DNA of 43,400 nucleotides from Noviherbaspirillum_A sp963522035 (GCA_963522035.1 CAUQYP010000013.1:1-43400), one strand, 5' to 3'; counted from the stretch's first letter, positions 24,563 through 35,264 are shown. Notes: a model not told the origin generated them from the sequence alone. Numbers and translations: made by a program.

Positions 24563-24673
24563 TTACTGCCGCTTGCTGGCTTCCTTCTTGATCTTCTTCG
24601 CTTCCTTTTTTTCCTTCGGGCTCTTGGCGGGTTCTTTCTTCACTGCTTTCTTGCTGTCCTGGCTCTTGCTCAT
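24563..24673 (-). CDS. Lysine-rich 36-residue microprotein
   Basis: Begins MSKSQDSKKAVKKEPAKSPK and is almost entirely Lys, Glu, Ala, Ser and Pro. CGGAG sits seven bases upstream of the ATG at 24673; the longer in-frame extension to 24829 lacks such a site. The composition (alternating KK and acidic residues) suggests a disordered nucleic-acid- or ribosome-associated protein, but function is unknown. It is easily missed by gene finders. Confidence 0.65.
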   Translation of the reverse strand: MSKSQDSKKAVKKEPAKSPKEKKEAKKIKKEASKRQ

Positions 24674-24884
24674 GGTGTGCTCCGTTTGAAGAAAGGGGTG
24701 CTTGCACTGTGCAGCGACGGCCATGTTACCCGAATTCCTTGCCGCTGCAACAAGGCCGGCGGCGCTTGCCCGCCACGTCTTCCCATCCATCCCGAACGCG
24801 CCTGAAGCGGCGGCGGCGCCCAGTTTCAAGATTTCCCGATTGCTGACGATAACGCAATTATCTGACCATTTTCAGACAGAAACA

Positions 24885-24926
24885 GTTGCCGACCATCATT
24901 TATTTGTTGCCGCACATCATTATTTT
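24885..24926 (+). promoter_or_regulatory. Tandem 21-bp direct repeats upstream of the minor pilin operon
   Basis: Two adjacent 21-bp units (24885-24905 and 24906-24926) share GTTGCCG, then CATCATT, then TTT, with about 17 of 21 identical positions. They end 68 bases before the fimT ATG. A 21-bp period keeps both copies on one DNA face, as for LytTR-family regulators (AlgR, AgrA), which bind direct repeats containing GTT about two turns apart. The match to a LytTR consensus is only partial. Confidence 0.45.
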
Positions 24927-24994
24927 GTGTTTCTGCGCAGCAAGAGTGTTAGGCTTTCTGTTGACGATATCCGAAACACTTCCAAAAGACAGTC

Positions 24995-25555
24995 ATGTTA
25001 CTGGACCGACAAGCAAGCCAGCTCCGTCTTTCCGGGGGCTTCACGCTGATAGAACTCATGGTGGTGATTGCCGTCTCGGCAATCCTGCTTGCGGTGGCTG
25101 CGCCCAACTTCAGCGCTGCACTCATCAGCAACCGCCTGGGGTCGCAGGCAAACGACCTGGTCGCCGACCTGCGCCTCGGGCGCAGCGAGGCGGCGACGCG
25201 CGGTGCCTGGGTTGTCGTTTGTCCAAGTGCGGACGGCGGGACGACCTGTTCGGCGTCCGCTGCAGACTGGGCGAGAGGCCGCATGGTATTCGTCGATAGC
25301 GACCGTAGCGGCACCCGTGCGACGACCGAGCCGGTGCTGCGCTCGGTGACCGCCTTGTCCGGCGCCACCAGCATGGCGTCGACCGGGTTTGCCGACGCCA
25401 CCATCACGTTCAGTCCTTACGGCGGCCTGCTCCAGGGCGGCGTTCCGGCCGCCAGCGGCACGTTCAGGCTGTGCTCCGCGTCCTCTGCCACTGGGCGCCA
25501 GGTGCGCGTCGACGCCAGCGGCCGTCCATCTTCCTCCAGGGTGACTTGCCCATGA
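24995..25555 (+). CDS. fimT: Minor pseudopilin FimT/FimU (GspH family)
   Basis: 186 residues. The class III signal is RLSGG|FTLIELMVVIAVSAILLAVAAPNF, cleaved and N-methylated by PilD at Phe. The C-terminal GspH domain follows with a Cys pair (VCPSADGGTTC) and a late Cys pair. Minor pilins form a tip-associated complex that primes pilus assembly and presents PilY1. First gene of fimT-pilVWXY1E; its stop overlaps pilV in ATGA. Confidence 0.92.
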   Translation: MLLDRQASQLRLSGGFTLIELMVVIAVSAILLAVAAPNFSAALISNRLGSQANDLVADLRLGRSEAATRGAWVVVCPSADGGTTCSASAADWARGRMVFVDSDRSGTRATTEPVLRSVTALSGATSMASTGFADATITFSPYGGLLQGGVPAASGTFRLCSASSATGRQVRVDASGRPSSSRVTCP

Positions 25556-26130
25556 ATTCCCTGCGCCACGCCCAACTCCGCTCCAGCGGCGGCTTCACCA
25601 TGATCGAGGTGATGGTCGCGCTGCTGATCCTGTCGATCGGCCTGTTCGGCATGTTGAGCCTCACGGCCAACAGCCTGAAATTCACGACTACGGCGAACTA
25701 CCGCACCATCGCCGCCCAGCAGGCTTATGCAATGGCCGAGACGCTGAGGGCGAACCCGGCCGCGCTGGGCATTGCGACAACGGGCGACATTGCTTTCGGT
25801 TCCACGACCCCGGCGAGTACCCCGAATTGCGTGAAGGCCGCGGGCTGCGGCCGCAGCGCCTTTATCAACAACACGGTTTATATGTGGCAGCAGGCCGTCC
25901 AGGCCAACCTGCCGCGCGGCGCAGGTGCGGTTTGCCGCGACGACGCCGCCGCATCCAACCCGCCCAATACCGCTGGCGCCACCATTAACTGGAACTGCAG
26001 CGGCAGCGGACAGTACGTGGTGAAAGTCTGCTGGAATGAATCGCGCGTGGAGGTATCAGGCACAACCGCGGCCGGGGCCGGTTATAGCGGCGGTGGCAGC
26101 AACCTGCTTTGCACCTGGACCGCGATATGA
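25552..26130 (+). CDS. pilV: Type IV pilus minor pilin PilV
   Basis: 192 residues from the ATG at 25552, which overlaps the fimT stop (ATGA). Prepilin signal SSGG|FTMIEVMVALLILSIGLFGM, with the Glu at +5, is characteristic of PilV. The C-terminal domain carries several Cys residues (NCVKAAGC, CRDD, NWNCSG, KVCWNE). An earlier in-frame start inside fimT is unlikely. Ends in ATGA overlap with pilW. Confidence 0.92.
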   Translation: MNSLRHAQLRSSGGFTMIEVMVALLILSIGLFGMLSLTANSLKFTTTANYRTIAAQQAYAMAETLRANPAALGIATTGDIAFGSTTPASTPNCVKAAGCGRSAFINNTVYMWQQAVQANLPRGAGAVCRDDAAASNPPNTAGATINWNCSGSGQYVVKVCWNESRVEVSGTTAAGAGYSGGGSNLLCTWTAI

Positions 26131-27032
26131 AGCGCCATACCCTGCCCGCGTCCCAGGACGGCCTGACCCTGATCGAGATGATGGTGGCGGTCACCATCGG
26201 CCTGCTGTTGATGGTGGGCATCGCGCAGGTCTACTTGTCGAGCATGTCGACCCAGCGCACGCAGAACGATGCGACATTGCTCAACGAGTCCGCACGTTTC
26301 ACCTTCGACCTGATGTCGCGGGAGCTGCGCAAGGCCGGCTTCCGGAACACCTGGCAGCAGAATAGCGCGAGCGTGAGCGAGTTCTGCCCGACCGATGGGC
26401 CGCTCCCGCAGTCGGCCTATATCGGCGTCAATGACGCCGCCAGTATTTCAACGTCCAGCGCCGACCTGAGCGGCACGGCCATCGCGGTCAGCAACCTGAG
26501 CGACGTGCTCAAGGTCCGCTTTTACGGCGAGACCAGCAATGGCACCGAAGCCATCACCGACTGCCACGGCTATCCGGTTGCAGCCAACCAGCTGGTGCAG
26601 GAAACGCTCTACGTCGCGCCGGATCCGGCCAATGGCAACGAGCCCACGCTGTGGTGCCACACCAGCAACCCGGCGCCGGTGACGGCGGCCCATCCCGGCG
26701 CGCTGCCATTGGTCGCCGGCGTCGAGAGCCTGCAAATGCTGTACGGCGAGGACACGGACAGCGACGGCATCATCAATCGCTATGTGCCGTGGCAGCTGGT
26801 AAGCAAGGTGCACAAGGTGTCGGCGGTCAAGGTGTCGGCCGTGGTGCGCGGGCCGAATGCGCTGGCGCTGGGAACGGTGCGAACCAGCTTTGCGCATTTT
26901 CCCGGCTACGACCAGGCTGCCAATTCAGACGCCGGCGCCGTGTTCACGCCGGCATCCACCGACCGCCTCCGCAAGCAATTCACGACCGAGATTGCGATTC
27001 GCAACTTCGGCTATTGCGACAGCGACAACTAG
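26127..27032 (+). CDS. pilW: Type IV pilus assembly protein PilW
   Basis: 301 residues. The signal region is ASQDG|LTLIEMMVAVTIGLLLMVGIAQVY, with Leu rather than Phe at +1, a common PilW variant. The long C-terminal domain includes VAGVESLQMLYGEDTDSDG, a segment typical of PilW. The ATG overlaps the pilV stop by ATGA. Part of the tip complex with PilV, PilX, PilE and PilY1. Confidence 0.92.
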   Translation: MKRHTLPASQDGLTLIEMMVAVTIGLLLMVGIAQVYLSSMSTQRTQNDATLLNESARFTFDLMSRELRKAGFRNTWQQNSASVSEFCPTDGPLPQSAYIGVNDAASISTSSADLSGTAIAVSNLSDVLKVRFYGETSNGTEAITDCHGYPVAANQLVQETLYVAPDPANGNEPTLWCHTSNPAPVTAAHPGALPLVAGVESLQMLYGEDTDSDGIINRYVPWQLVSKVHKVSAVKVSAVVRGPNALALGTVRTSFAHFPGYDQAANSDAGAVFTPASTDRLRKQFTTEIAIRNFGYCDSDN

Positions 27033-27044
27033 GACAAGACTGCC

Positions 27045-27620
27045 ATGCACTTTTATCGCATCCGGTTGAATGGCCAGCACGGCGTAGCACTGATCACGTC
27101 GCTGATCTTCCTGGTCATCCTCACGCTGCTGGGCCTGTCTGTCGTCAACTCCACTACGGCCGAGGAAAAAATGTCGCGCAACACGCGCGACGTCGATGTA
27201 GCTTTCGCCGCCGCAGAGGCGGCGCTGAGGGACGCCGAGCTTCATCTGACCGGCGCTTACCAGTGGCCTTACAACGGGCTCAAAGCGATTGACTTCGACA
27301 CGTCCTGCACCAACGGATTATGCGACTCGAGCCTGACCCCTGCTTTCTCCTCCGTCAACGATGTCGACTTCTACAGCACATCGGGCGTGGGCGCGAACAG
27401 CCAGCGGATAGGCACGGTTACCGGCACGGCGGCGGTTTCGGGCCTGAGAACCGGCGACCAGCCGCGCTACATGATCGAGAAGGTATGCACGACGCTGAAT
27501 TCACTCAAGGGCTTCTGCACGACCCCCGCATTCCGCATTACCGCCAAGAGCCGCGGCCGTCTTCCCAATACCCTGGTCGTGCTGCAGGAAGTCTACCTGC
27601 CTGCCGATTTTGGAAACTAG
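27045..27620 (+). CDS. pilX: Type IV pilus assembly protein PilX
   Basis: 191 residues. N-terminal GQHG|VALITSLIFLVILTLLGLSVV lacks Glu at +5, as usual for PilX-type proteins, and is followed by the helix AEEKMSRNTRDVDVAFAAAEAALRDAE, the PilX family mark. Twelve bases after pilW and six before pilY1. Confidence 0.92.
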   Translation: MHFYRIRLNGQHGVALITSLIFLVILTLLGLSVVNSTTAEEKMSRNTRDVDVAFAAAEAALRDAELHLTGAYQWPYNGLKAIDFDTSCTNGLCDSSLTPAFSSVNDVDFYSTSGVGANSQRIGTVTGTAAVSGLRTGDQPRYMIEKVCTTLNSLKGFCTTPAFRITAKSRGRLPNTLVVLQEVYLPADFGN

Positions 27621-27626
27621 AACGCC

Positions 27627-30600
27627 ATGCAACCGGACAAACTCATGACCTCCCTCTATCGCTTCCTGGCAGGCATGCTGCTGTCGCTATGCAGCCTTTC
27701 CGGGCATGCCGGCACCCTGTCCGACATTCCGCTGAGCCTGAAGGGCGGGGTGCCGCCGAACGTGATGTTTGCGCTGTCTACCGAATTCCCGACAGCGATC
27801 ACCGCCGCGTACCAGGGCGCGAGCGACTACGCTGCGACCAACGAGTATTTGGGCTATTTCGATCCTGACAAGTGCTATTCCTACAGCAGCGCCAACGGCT
27901 ACTTTTCCCCGGTCGGCATTGCTGCCAACCATAGCTGCAGCACCTGGAGCGGCAATTTCCTGAACTGGGCCACCATGACCGGCCTGGACGAATTCCGCTA
28001 TGCGATGACTGGCGGCCAGCGCGTGCTCGACACGGCGGGATTGACCGTGCTGGAACGCACCTACCTGTCCAACCAGGGTTCTGCTTCGTCCAACTTTCCA
28101 AACAAGACCTTCGTCGAGAACGGCTCCACCACGCCGTTTCCCGTCAACGGCGCGACGGTGACGATACAGAATCATGCGCGCGGCAGCCAGATGGTCATAT
28201 TGCCCTCCGGCGGCGACACGATCAATTGCACCACGCCCACGCTCAGCAATGGCAGCTTCAGTTGCGGGAACATGGCGTTGACAGCTTCCGGCACCACGGC
28301 CACCTGCACGACATGGGGCGGCAGCGGCACCAGCGCCTCGCCTTACATCTGCACGGCGTTTTCCTATGGCGGCGGCATTACCGGCACGGCGACGAGAAAA
28401 ACCGTCTCCACCGCGAGCAGCGGCACCATGTCGTCGAGCGCCACGGTCACCTGCAGCAATCCCGGCTTTGCCACGCCCCCCTTTTCCTGCGCGCTGACCA
28501 TGGGCAATGGCGCAACCGGCAGCTGCTCCAGCTGGACGGGCAGCGGCACCCAGGCTTCGCCTTACCAGTGCACCAGCTTCGGAAATTTTTCCAGCAGCGC
28601 AGGCAGCGTGCCATTCACCCCGAACGGCACGGGAAATACGACCAGCAACTTTACGACGACCACTGCCGGCTCGCAGATCAGCGAAAACATCAGCTGCACG
28701 GGCGATGCCAGCGGTCCCAGGCTGAACTGCCCAATGTCGTCCAACGGCCCGGCCAGCGACGACAAGGCAGTGTGCTCGACATTCACGACCGATAGCTCCG
28801 GAACTTACCGGTGCTCGGGCAGCTTCGGCTTTTTCAACGAGACCAGCAATGCGGCCAGCTCTGGCGAAAACTATGTCAGCAGTTCGGTCAGGAACAACAG
28901 CGGCACCGCGCGCCTGACCGTCAACGGCGTCAGCGTCCGGTTTTACACCGACTACAGGATTACCTATACCAGGAACACGTCGTCGACTGTCTACTACACG
29001 CAAACCTATCAGGGCAGCACCAGTCCCAGCAGCACTTATTATTACGTCTCGGCCTACGATGTCGCCTTCGGCTCCAGCCAGACCTACAACGTCCGCGTCC
29101 GGGTATGCGACAGCAGCATCGGCCTGGAATCCAACTGCAAGCAGTACGGCAGCGTGTACAAGCCAGCCGGCGTAATCCAGGAAAACGGCGACATGATGCG
29201 CTTTGGCGTGACGTCCTACTTCCAGGCCAATGACATCGACAACGCGGTGTTGCGTTCCAAGCTCAAGTACGTGGCGCCGACCAAGTACTCGGCGGCAGGC
29301 CAGCCGATTGCCAATCCCAATGCGGAGTGGTCGGCAACCGACGGCACCCTGGTGTCCAACCCCGACGCGAGCGACGCTGCGACGGCCAATTCCTTCGTCG
29401 GCGCCACCGGCAATACCGGCGTCATCAACTACATCAACAAGTTCGGCACCGCCAGCCAGTCGTACAAGACCTATGACACCGTCGGCAAGCTCTACTACGA
29501 AACGCTGAAATACCTGCGCGGCAAGACCGCGACGCTCGACTTCTACAAGGGTGCAAAAGTGTCGAACGCCGACGGCTTCCCGGTGATTACCCAGTGGGAC
29601 GACCCGGTCCAGTACGCCTGCCAGAAGAACTACATCATCACGATTGGCGACACCCACACCTGGTGCGACAAGCGCCTGCCCGGCGACTCGCATGGCGGCA
29701 ACGGCAATGCGGCATGCAACGCCTACACCGACGGCAACGGCAACGCGCATGCATCGGACTTCGGCTCGCTTCCGGGCGACAACGAGATCAACGTCGGCAC
29801 CCTGACGTCGGCCGTGGGCGCGCTCGAAGGCGTCGCCAACCTTGCCACCAACTACACCGGCGCCGGCGGCGCGGGCTACGGCATGGCAGGCCTGTCGTAT
29901 TGGGCAGCCAGCCGGGACTTCCGCCCAGACCTGCCCGGCACCCAGCATGTGCAAAGCTACGTGATCGATGTCCAGGAAGCGCGCGACTGCGGCTACCGCT
30001 CGCAGTTCTGGCTGACCTCGAAATACGGTATTCCCGAGTCCTACGACGCCGCCGGCGCCTGGCTGACCGTCAACAACCCGGCCATGGGCACCGCCGTGCT
30101 GCCCTCCGGCGGTTGCGCATCCAACCCGCCGCCGAGCAGCGCCTGGCCCAGGAACCTGCTGCGCGCCGGCGACCCGCAGTCGATGATCAGCTCGGTGCGC
30201 AGCGCACTGGCTACCATCGCCGCGCAGATCGGCGACGAAGCCGCGCTGGCGCAGTCCTCGGGCACGCTCGACACCGGTACCGGCGCCTACATCTACCGGG
30301 CGCTTTACAACTCCGGCGGCTGGCAGGGCGACCTGCAGGCGCTTGCCATCGACACCAGCGGCGCCATTGCTGCGTCGCCGGCATGGAAGGCGTCCACCAA
30401 GTTGCCGCTTCCGGCGCAGCGCAGGATCTTTACGTTCAATGACGGCCTGGCCGCCAACGGCAACGCCGAGACCACCGCCAACAGCCGCCGTGGCGTCACG
30501 TTCGACGCCGCCAGCTTCGCCACGCTGTCGAGCCGCCAGCAGGCGCTGCTCAACACCGACCAGTTTGGCGTCGCCGACAGCTACGGCGCGGATCGCGTCA

Positions 30601-32564
30601 GCTGGGTGCGTGGCGACCAGTCCAAGGAAGCGCTTGCAGCCGGCACGACCACGGCCAACACCAACCCCAACTATGGCTGGCGCTCGCGTTCACCATCGGC
30701 GTCCACCGGCCTGACCAACCTGCTGGGCGACGTTGTCAACTCCAACCCGGTCTTCGTGGCCGAACCGGCGGCGCAGCCTGGCGACGGGTTCACCACCTAC
30801 GCCCGGAGCATCCGGGGCCGCAGGCCGGCAATCTATGTCGGCGGCAACGACGGCATGCTGCATGCGTACGACGCGTCGTACACCCTCACGGCCGCCGGCA
30901 TGCCGCAGCCGACCAGCACCAGCGGCACCGAGCTGTTCGCCTATGTGCCCAGTGCCGTGTACCGGAACATGCCGCAGCTGATGGCGCCCAACTATAGCCA
31001 CAAGTATTTCGTCGATGGCAGTCCGACCGTGGCCGATGCCTGCTTCGGCAATGCTGCAGGCACCGCATGCGGCAGCGCCACCAGCTGGAAGACCATGCTG
31101 GTCGGCGGCCTCAATGCGGGCGGGCAGGGCGTCTACGCCCTCGATGTCACCGACCCGACCGCCTTCAGCGCCAGCAAGGTGCTGTGGGAATTCACCGACC
31201 GCGACGATCCCGACCTCGGCTATACCTTCAGCAAGCCGGTGATCGTGCAGCTCAATAACAAGAAATGGGCAGTCATCTTCGGCAACGGCTATAACAACAC
31301 GACGGCGGACGGCAGCGCCAGCGCCGACGGCAGGGCCTATTTATATGTGCTGTATGTCGATGGGCCAGGTAATGGCAACCGCTGGGTCAGGAACACCAAT
31401 TACTTCAAGATTCCGCTGGTCTCGCCGACCGAAGTCGCCACGCCGCTGTCACCGGCAAACGGCCTCAGCACCGTAAGCGCGGTCGACCGCGACCAGAACG
31501 GCACCGCCGACATCGTGTACGCCGGCGACCGCTACGGCCAGCTGTGGAAAGTCGACTTGTCGTCCGCCACACCATCGAGCTGGGCGTCGGACCTGACCAG
31601 CGGCGGCCGGGCGTCGCCTCTGTTCACCGCATCGGTCTCCGGGGCGATGCAGCAGATAACCACCGGTATCGAAGTTGCGGCACATCCCAACGGCGGATTC
31701 ATGGTGATGTTCGGCACCGGCTCCTGGGTCGACACCAGCGACCCGTTCGGGCCATACACCGCCAATAGTTTTTACGGCATATGGGACAAGGACGACCACA
31801 GCACCATCGTCGCGCGCAGCCAGTTGCAACAGCAACGGACGCTGGCCTACATCACGGCCGCAGGGGTTGCCTGCACGGCCGGCACAGACGATTGCTACGG
31901 CGTTATATCGAACTGCCAGCCCAACTACGGCGGCGTCCAGCGCAACACCGCGGCCAGCGCCTTGTGCCCGACCCTGCAGGTTGCCAGCGGCAATACCGGC
32001 CAGCAGCAGATGGGCTGGTACTTGGACCTGCCGGGCAGTGGGGAGCGCACGCGTTCGAGCGCGCCGCGGGTCAGCGGCAACATGGTGAGCTTCACCACGC
32101 TGATGCCGGCGACGGACCCCTGCTCGGGCAACACCACAGGCGTCGAATACAACCTGTCCATCCTGACCGGCGGTGCACCGAGTCGCGCCGTCTACGTCCT
32201 TCCAGGCAACAGCACCGGTCTGGTGTCGACCACTGCCGTCCCTGGCGCGACCTCGCAGCCGATCTCGGTGGTCGTGGCCAGCAAGACCATCAGCGGCGGC
32301 GCCAGCGATACGCCAGCCGTGTTCAACTCGACGCCGGCAGCGACCACGATTACCGTGTGCGGCGGCACGTCCGGCGTTGCATGCGACAGCACGTTCATAC
32401 CCGGCTGGGGTTTCCTGCGCAACATGAGCGGCCCCACTGCAAGCGCCGGCAAGTATTCGCTGAACTGCTTCCCGGCCTCGATCGGCGACACCCAGCCGAC
32501 TTGCATACGCAAGACCAAGCCGGGCAAGTATGGCCGCCTGGACTGGCGCCAGATCAACCGTTAG
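27627..32564 (+). CDS. pilY1: Type IV pilus tip adhesin/assembly protein PilY1 with Cys-rich insert
   Basis: 1645 residues, larger than the ~1160 of Pseudomonas aeruginosa PilY1. A signal peptide ends after SLSGHA (~residue 34); an ATG at 27645 would also keep it. Residues ~199-403 contain three Cys-rich repeats. The C-terminal PilC/PilY beta-propeller includes SNPVFVAEPA, YVGGNDGMLHAYDA, YVPSAVYRNMPQL and the calcium loop DRDQNGTAD (D1287, D1289, N1291, D1295), close to the loop that controls pilus retraction in P. aeruginosa. No clear vWA MIDAS motif (DxSxS) was found in the N-terminal half. PilY1 is carried at the pilus tip by the minor pilins and takes part in adhesion and surface sensing. 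Confidence 0.92.
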   Translation: MQPDKLMTSLYRFLAGMLLSLCSLSGHAGTLSDIPLSLKGGVPPNVMFALSTEFPTAITAAYQGASDYAATNEYLGYFDPDKCYSYSSANGYFSPVGIAANHSCSTWSGNFLNWATMTGLDEFRYAMTGGQRVLDTAGLTVLERTYLSNQGSASSNFPNKTFVENGSTTPFPVNGATVTIQNHARGSQMVILPSGGDTINCTTPTLSNGSFSCGNMALTASGTTATCTTWGGSGTSASPYICTAFSYGGGITGTATRKTVSTASSGTMSSSATVTCSNPGFATPPFSCALTMGNGATGSCSSWTGSGTQASPYQCTSFGNFSSSAGSVPFTPNGTGNTTSNFTTTTAGSQISENISCTGDASGPRLNCPMSSNGPASDDKAVCSTFTTDSSGTYRCSGSFGFFNETSNAASSGENYVSSSVRNNSGTARLTVNGVSVRFYTDYRITYTRNTSSTVYYTQTYQGSTSPSSTYYYVSAYDVAFGSSQTYNVRVRVCDSSIGLESNCKQYGSVYKPAGVIQENGDMMRFGVTSYFQANDIDNAVLRSKLKYVAPTKYSAAGQPIANPNAEWSATDGTLVSNPDASDAATANSFVGATGNTGVINYINKFGTASQSYKTYDTVGKLYYETLKYLRGKTATLDFYKGAKVSNADGFPVITQWDDPVQYACQKNYIITIGDTHTWCDKRLPGDSHGGNGNAACNAYTDGNGNAHASDFGSLPGDNEINVGTLTSAVGALEGVANLATNYTGAGGAGYGMAGLSYWAASRDFRPDLPGTQHVQSYVIDVQEARDCGYRSQFWLTSKYGIPESYDAAGAWLTVNNPAMGTAVLPSGGCASNPPPSSAWPRNLLRAGDPQSMISSVRSALATIAAQIGDEAALAQSSGTLDTGTGAYIYRALYNSGGWQGDLQALAIDTSGAIAASPAWKASTKLPLPAQRRIFTFNDGLAANGNAETTANSRRGVTFDAASFATLSSRQQALLNTDQFGVADSYGADRVSWVRGDQSKEALAAGTTTANTNPNYGWRSRSPSASTGLTNLLGDVVNSNPVFVAEPAAQPGDGFTTYARSIRGRRPAIYVGGNDGMLHAYDASYTLTAAGMPQPTSTSGTELFAYVPSAVYRNMPQLMAPNYSHKYFVDGSPTVADACFGNAAGTACGSATSWKTMLVGGLNAGGQGVYALDVTDPTAFSASKVLWEFTDRDDPDLGYTFSKPVIVQLNNKKWAVIFGNGYNNTTADGSASADGRAYLYVLYVDGPGNGNRWVRNTNYFKIPLVSPTEVATPLSPANGLSTVSAVDRDQNGTADIVYAGDRYGQLWKVDLSSATPSSWASDLTSGGRASPLFTASVSGAMQQITTGIEVAAHPNGGFMVMFGTGSWVDTSDPFGPYTANSFYGIWDKDDHSTIVARSQLQQQRTLAYITAAGVACTAGTDDCYGVISNCQPNYGGVQRNTAASALCPTLQVASGNTGQQQMGWYLDLPGSGERTRSSAPRVSGNMVSFTTLMPATDPCSGNTTGVEYNLSILTGGAPSRAVYVLPGNSTGLVSTTAVPGATSQPISVVVASKTISGGASDTPAVFNSTPAATTITVCGGTSGVACDSTFIPGWGFLRNMSGPTASAGKYSLNCFPASIGDTQPTCIRKTKPGKYGRLDWRQINR
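28221..28836 (+). repeat. Three Cys-rich repeats within PilY1
   Basis: Units start near residues 199, 274 and 355. Each has four cysteines in similar context: INC/VTC/ISC, then FSC/FSC/LNC, then ATC/GSC/AVC, then YIC/YQC/YRC. Units 1 and 2 share C-x2-W-x-GSGT-x-ASPY-x-CT-x-F; unit 3 is degenerate. Two disulphides per unit are likely in the periplasm. Confidence 0.7.
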
Positions 32565-32572
32565 GAAACGAC

Positions 32573-33019
32573 ATGAAACCAGCGCAGCAGGGCTTTACGC
32601 TCATTGAATTGATGATCGCCGTGGTGGTCGTCGGCATACTGAGCGCGGTAGCGATCCCCAGCTACCGCAACTATGTGCTGAAGGCAGAGCGCGGCGCCGC
32701 CAAGGCGGTGATGCTTAACCTCGTGCAGAACCAGGAGCGGTATTTCACCAACAACGGCACCTACCTGGCGATTGCCGCATTGCCTGCTGCGGCGCCGGCG
32801 GGGTGGCAAAACTATTCGGGCGGCAGTGCGTCGAGCGCGAAGTACAGCGTCGTGGTTTCTGCTGGCGTTATTGCGCCTGGCGGCCCGACCGCCATTACCG
32901 ATGGCTACACGATCACTGCCACGCCAGCCGCGACCGATGCGTTGTGCGGCACACTGCGACTGGACAGCACCGGCGCCAGGACCGCTTCCGGCACCGGCGG
33001 CGTCGCACAGTGCTGGTAA
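32573..33019 (+). CDS. pilE: Type IV minor pilin PilE
   Basis: 148 residues from the ATG at 32573, eight bases after the pilY1 stop. Signal KPAQQG|FTLIELMIAVVVVGILSAVAIPSYRNYV is a textbook class III prepilin leader; the C-terminal disulphide region is ALCGTLRLD...AQCW. As the last gene of fimT-pilVWXY1E it corresponds to the minor pilin PilE of P. aeruginosa and not to the major subunit. Confidence 0.92.
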   Translation: MKPAQQGFTLIELMIAVVVVGILSAVAIPSYRNYVLKAERGAAKAVMLNLVQNQERYFTNNGTYLAIAALPAAAPAGWQNYSGGSASSAKYSVVVSAGVIAPGGPTAITDGYTITATPAATDALCGTLRLDSTGARTASGTGGVAQCW

Positions 33020-33029
33020 TGCGCCGTGT

Positions 33030-33632
33030 TTACTGAAGATCCACCGTCAGCAGCAGCTCGCTGTTGACCGGCACGCCATCGATCTCGCCGGGCCGGTAGC
33101 GGGCGCGATAGAACTGGAGCACAACCTGCCCTTCCAGTTGCCGCGCCAGCGTCGAACGCAGCACGTTGACCGCGTTGACCACGCCATGGCGATCGATCGC
33201 CAGCCTCAGCAGCACATGTCCCGCACCCTGCGACTCCGGCAGTTCTATTTCCTCGGGCGCGTTTTCAACCAGTTCCGGCGGTCGTGTCAGCGCATCCGAC
33301 GGGTGATAGACGGGTAGCGGTGAGGGCGGGGAAGCTTCCGGCAACGAAGCCGCTTTCTTCGATAGCGGCGCTGCTGCCTCCCCTGTTTCAGGCGCCTGAC
33401 CAGCAGCCGATGGCACGGGTGGTGGCAGCGCCAGCGGCAGGGATGATGCCGGTGCAGGCTTTAACTGCACGACAAGCGGCACCCTGGTACTGGCGCGCGT
33501 TTCTTCGTATTTCGGGCTGAAGTGGCGGAACGCCTCGCTATGCAGCAGGACCGCAAGCATTAGGAAGATGCCGCGCACCATCAAACGATGGGCGCGGGTG
33601 TCTGCCCGGCCTGGTTTGTGCGGCGACGTCAT
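33030..33632 (-). CDS. TonB-like energy transducer protein
   Basis: 200 residues. One N-terminal membrane anchor (~19-32), a Pro/Ala/Ser-rich periplasmic linker (~55-115) and a C-terminal TonB-like domain (~137-200: GHVLLRLAIDRHGVVNAVNV then YRPGEIDGVPVNSELLLTVDL). No exbB, exbD or TonB-dependent receptor gene is adjacent. It is convergent with pilE with only 10 bases between stops. The anchor lacks the SHLS-type His motif of canonical TonB, so it may be a specialised transducer or a periplasmic structural protein. Confidence 0.75.
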   Translation of the reverse strand: MTSPHKPGRADTRAHRLMVRGIFLMLAVLLHSEAFRHFSPKYEETRASTRVPLVVQLKPAPASSLPLALPPPVPSAAGQAPETGEAAAPLSKKAASLPEASPPSPLPVYHPSDALTRPPELVENAPEEIELPESQGAGHVLLRLAIDRHGVVNAVNVLRSTLARQLEGQVVLQFYRARYRPGEIDGVPVNSELLLTVDLQ

Positions 33633-33800
33633 TGGATGGCATTCAACTGTGCTGGTCTTGCGGATGAAATTCCATCGGGCAATTTTCCCACAGTTTATCG
33701 CACGACTCCATGCCTGGCATTACGGCAATACATGTGCCATGTTGCCGGAATATGGGTTACCGGCGTGCCGCGCGCGTCACGCGTCAGCCGGCTTTCTTCT

Positions 33801-35216
<1,416 letters not shown>

Positions 35217-35264
35217 CGGAATGTGCTTTAACTAGGGAGGAGTGGAAGGGAGCGCAGGCCGGCA

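Noticed and set aside
27687..29954. 755-codon open frame on the minus strand inside pilY1
   Set aside because: Antisense shadow of a high-GC gene: its translation is Ala/Gly/Val/Arg-rich without recognisable motifs, while the plus strand encodes a clear PilY1.
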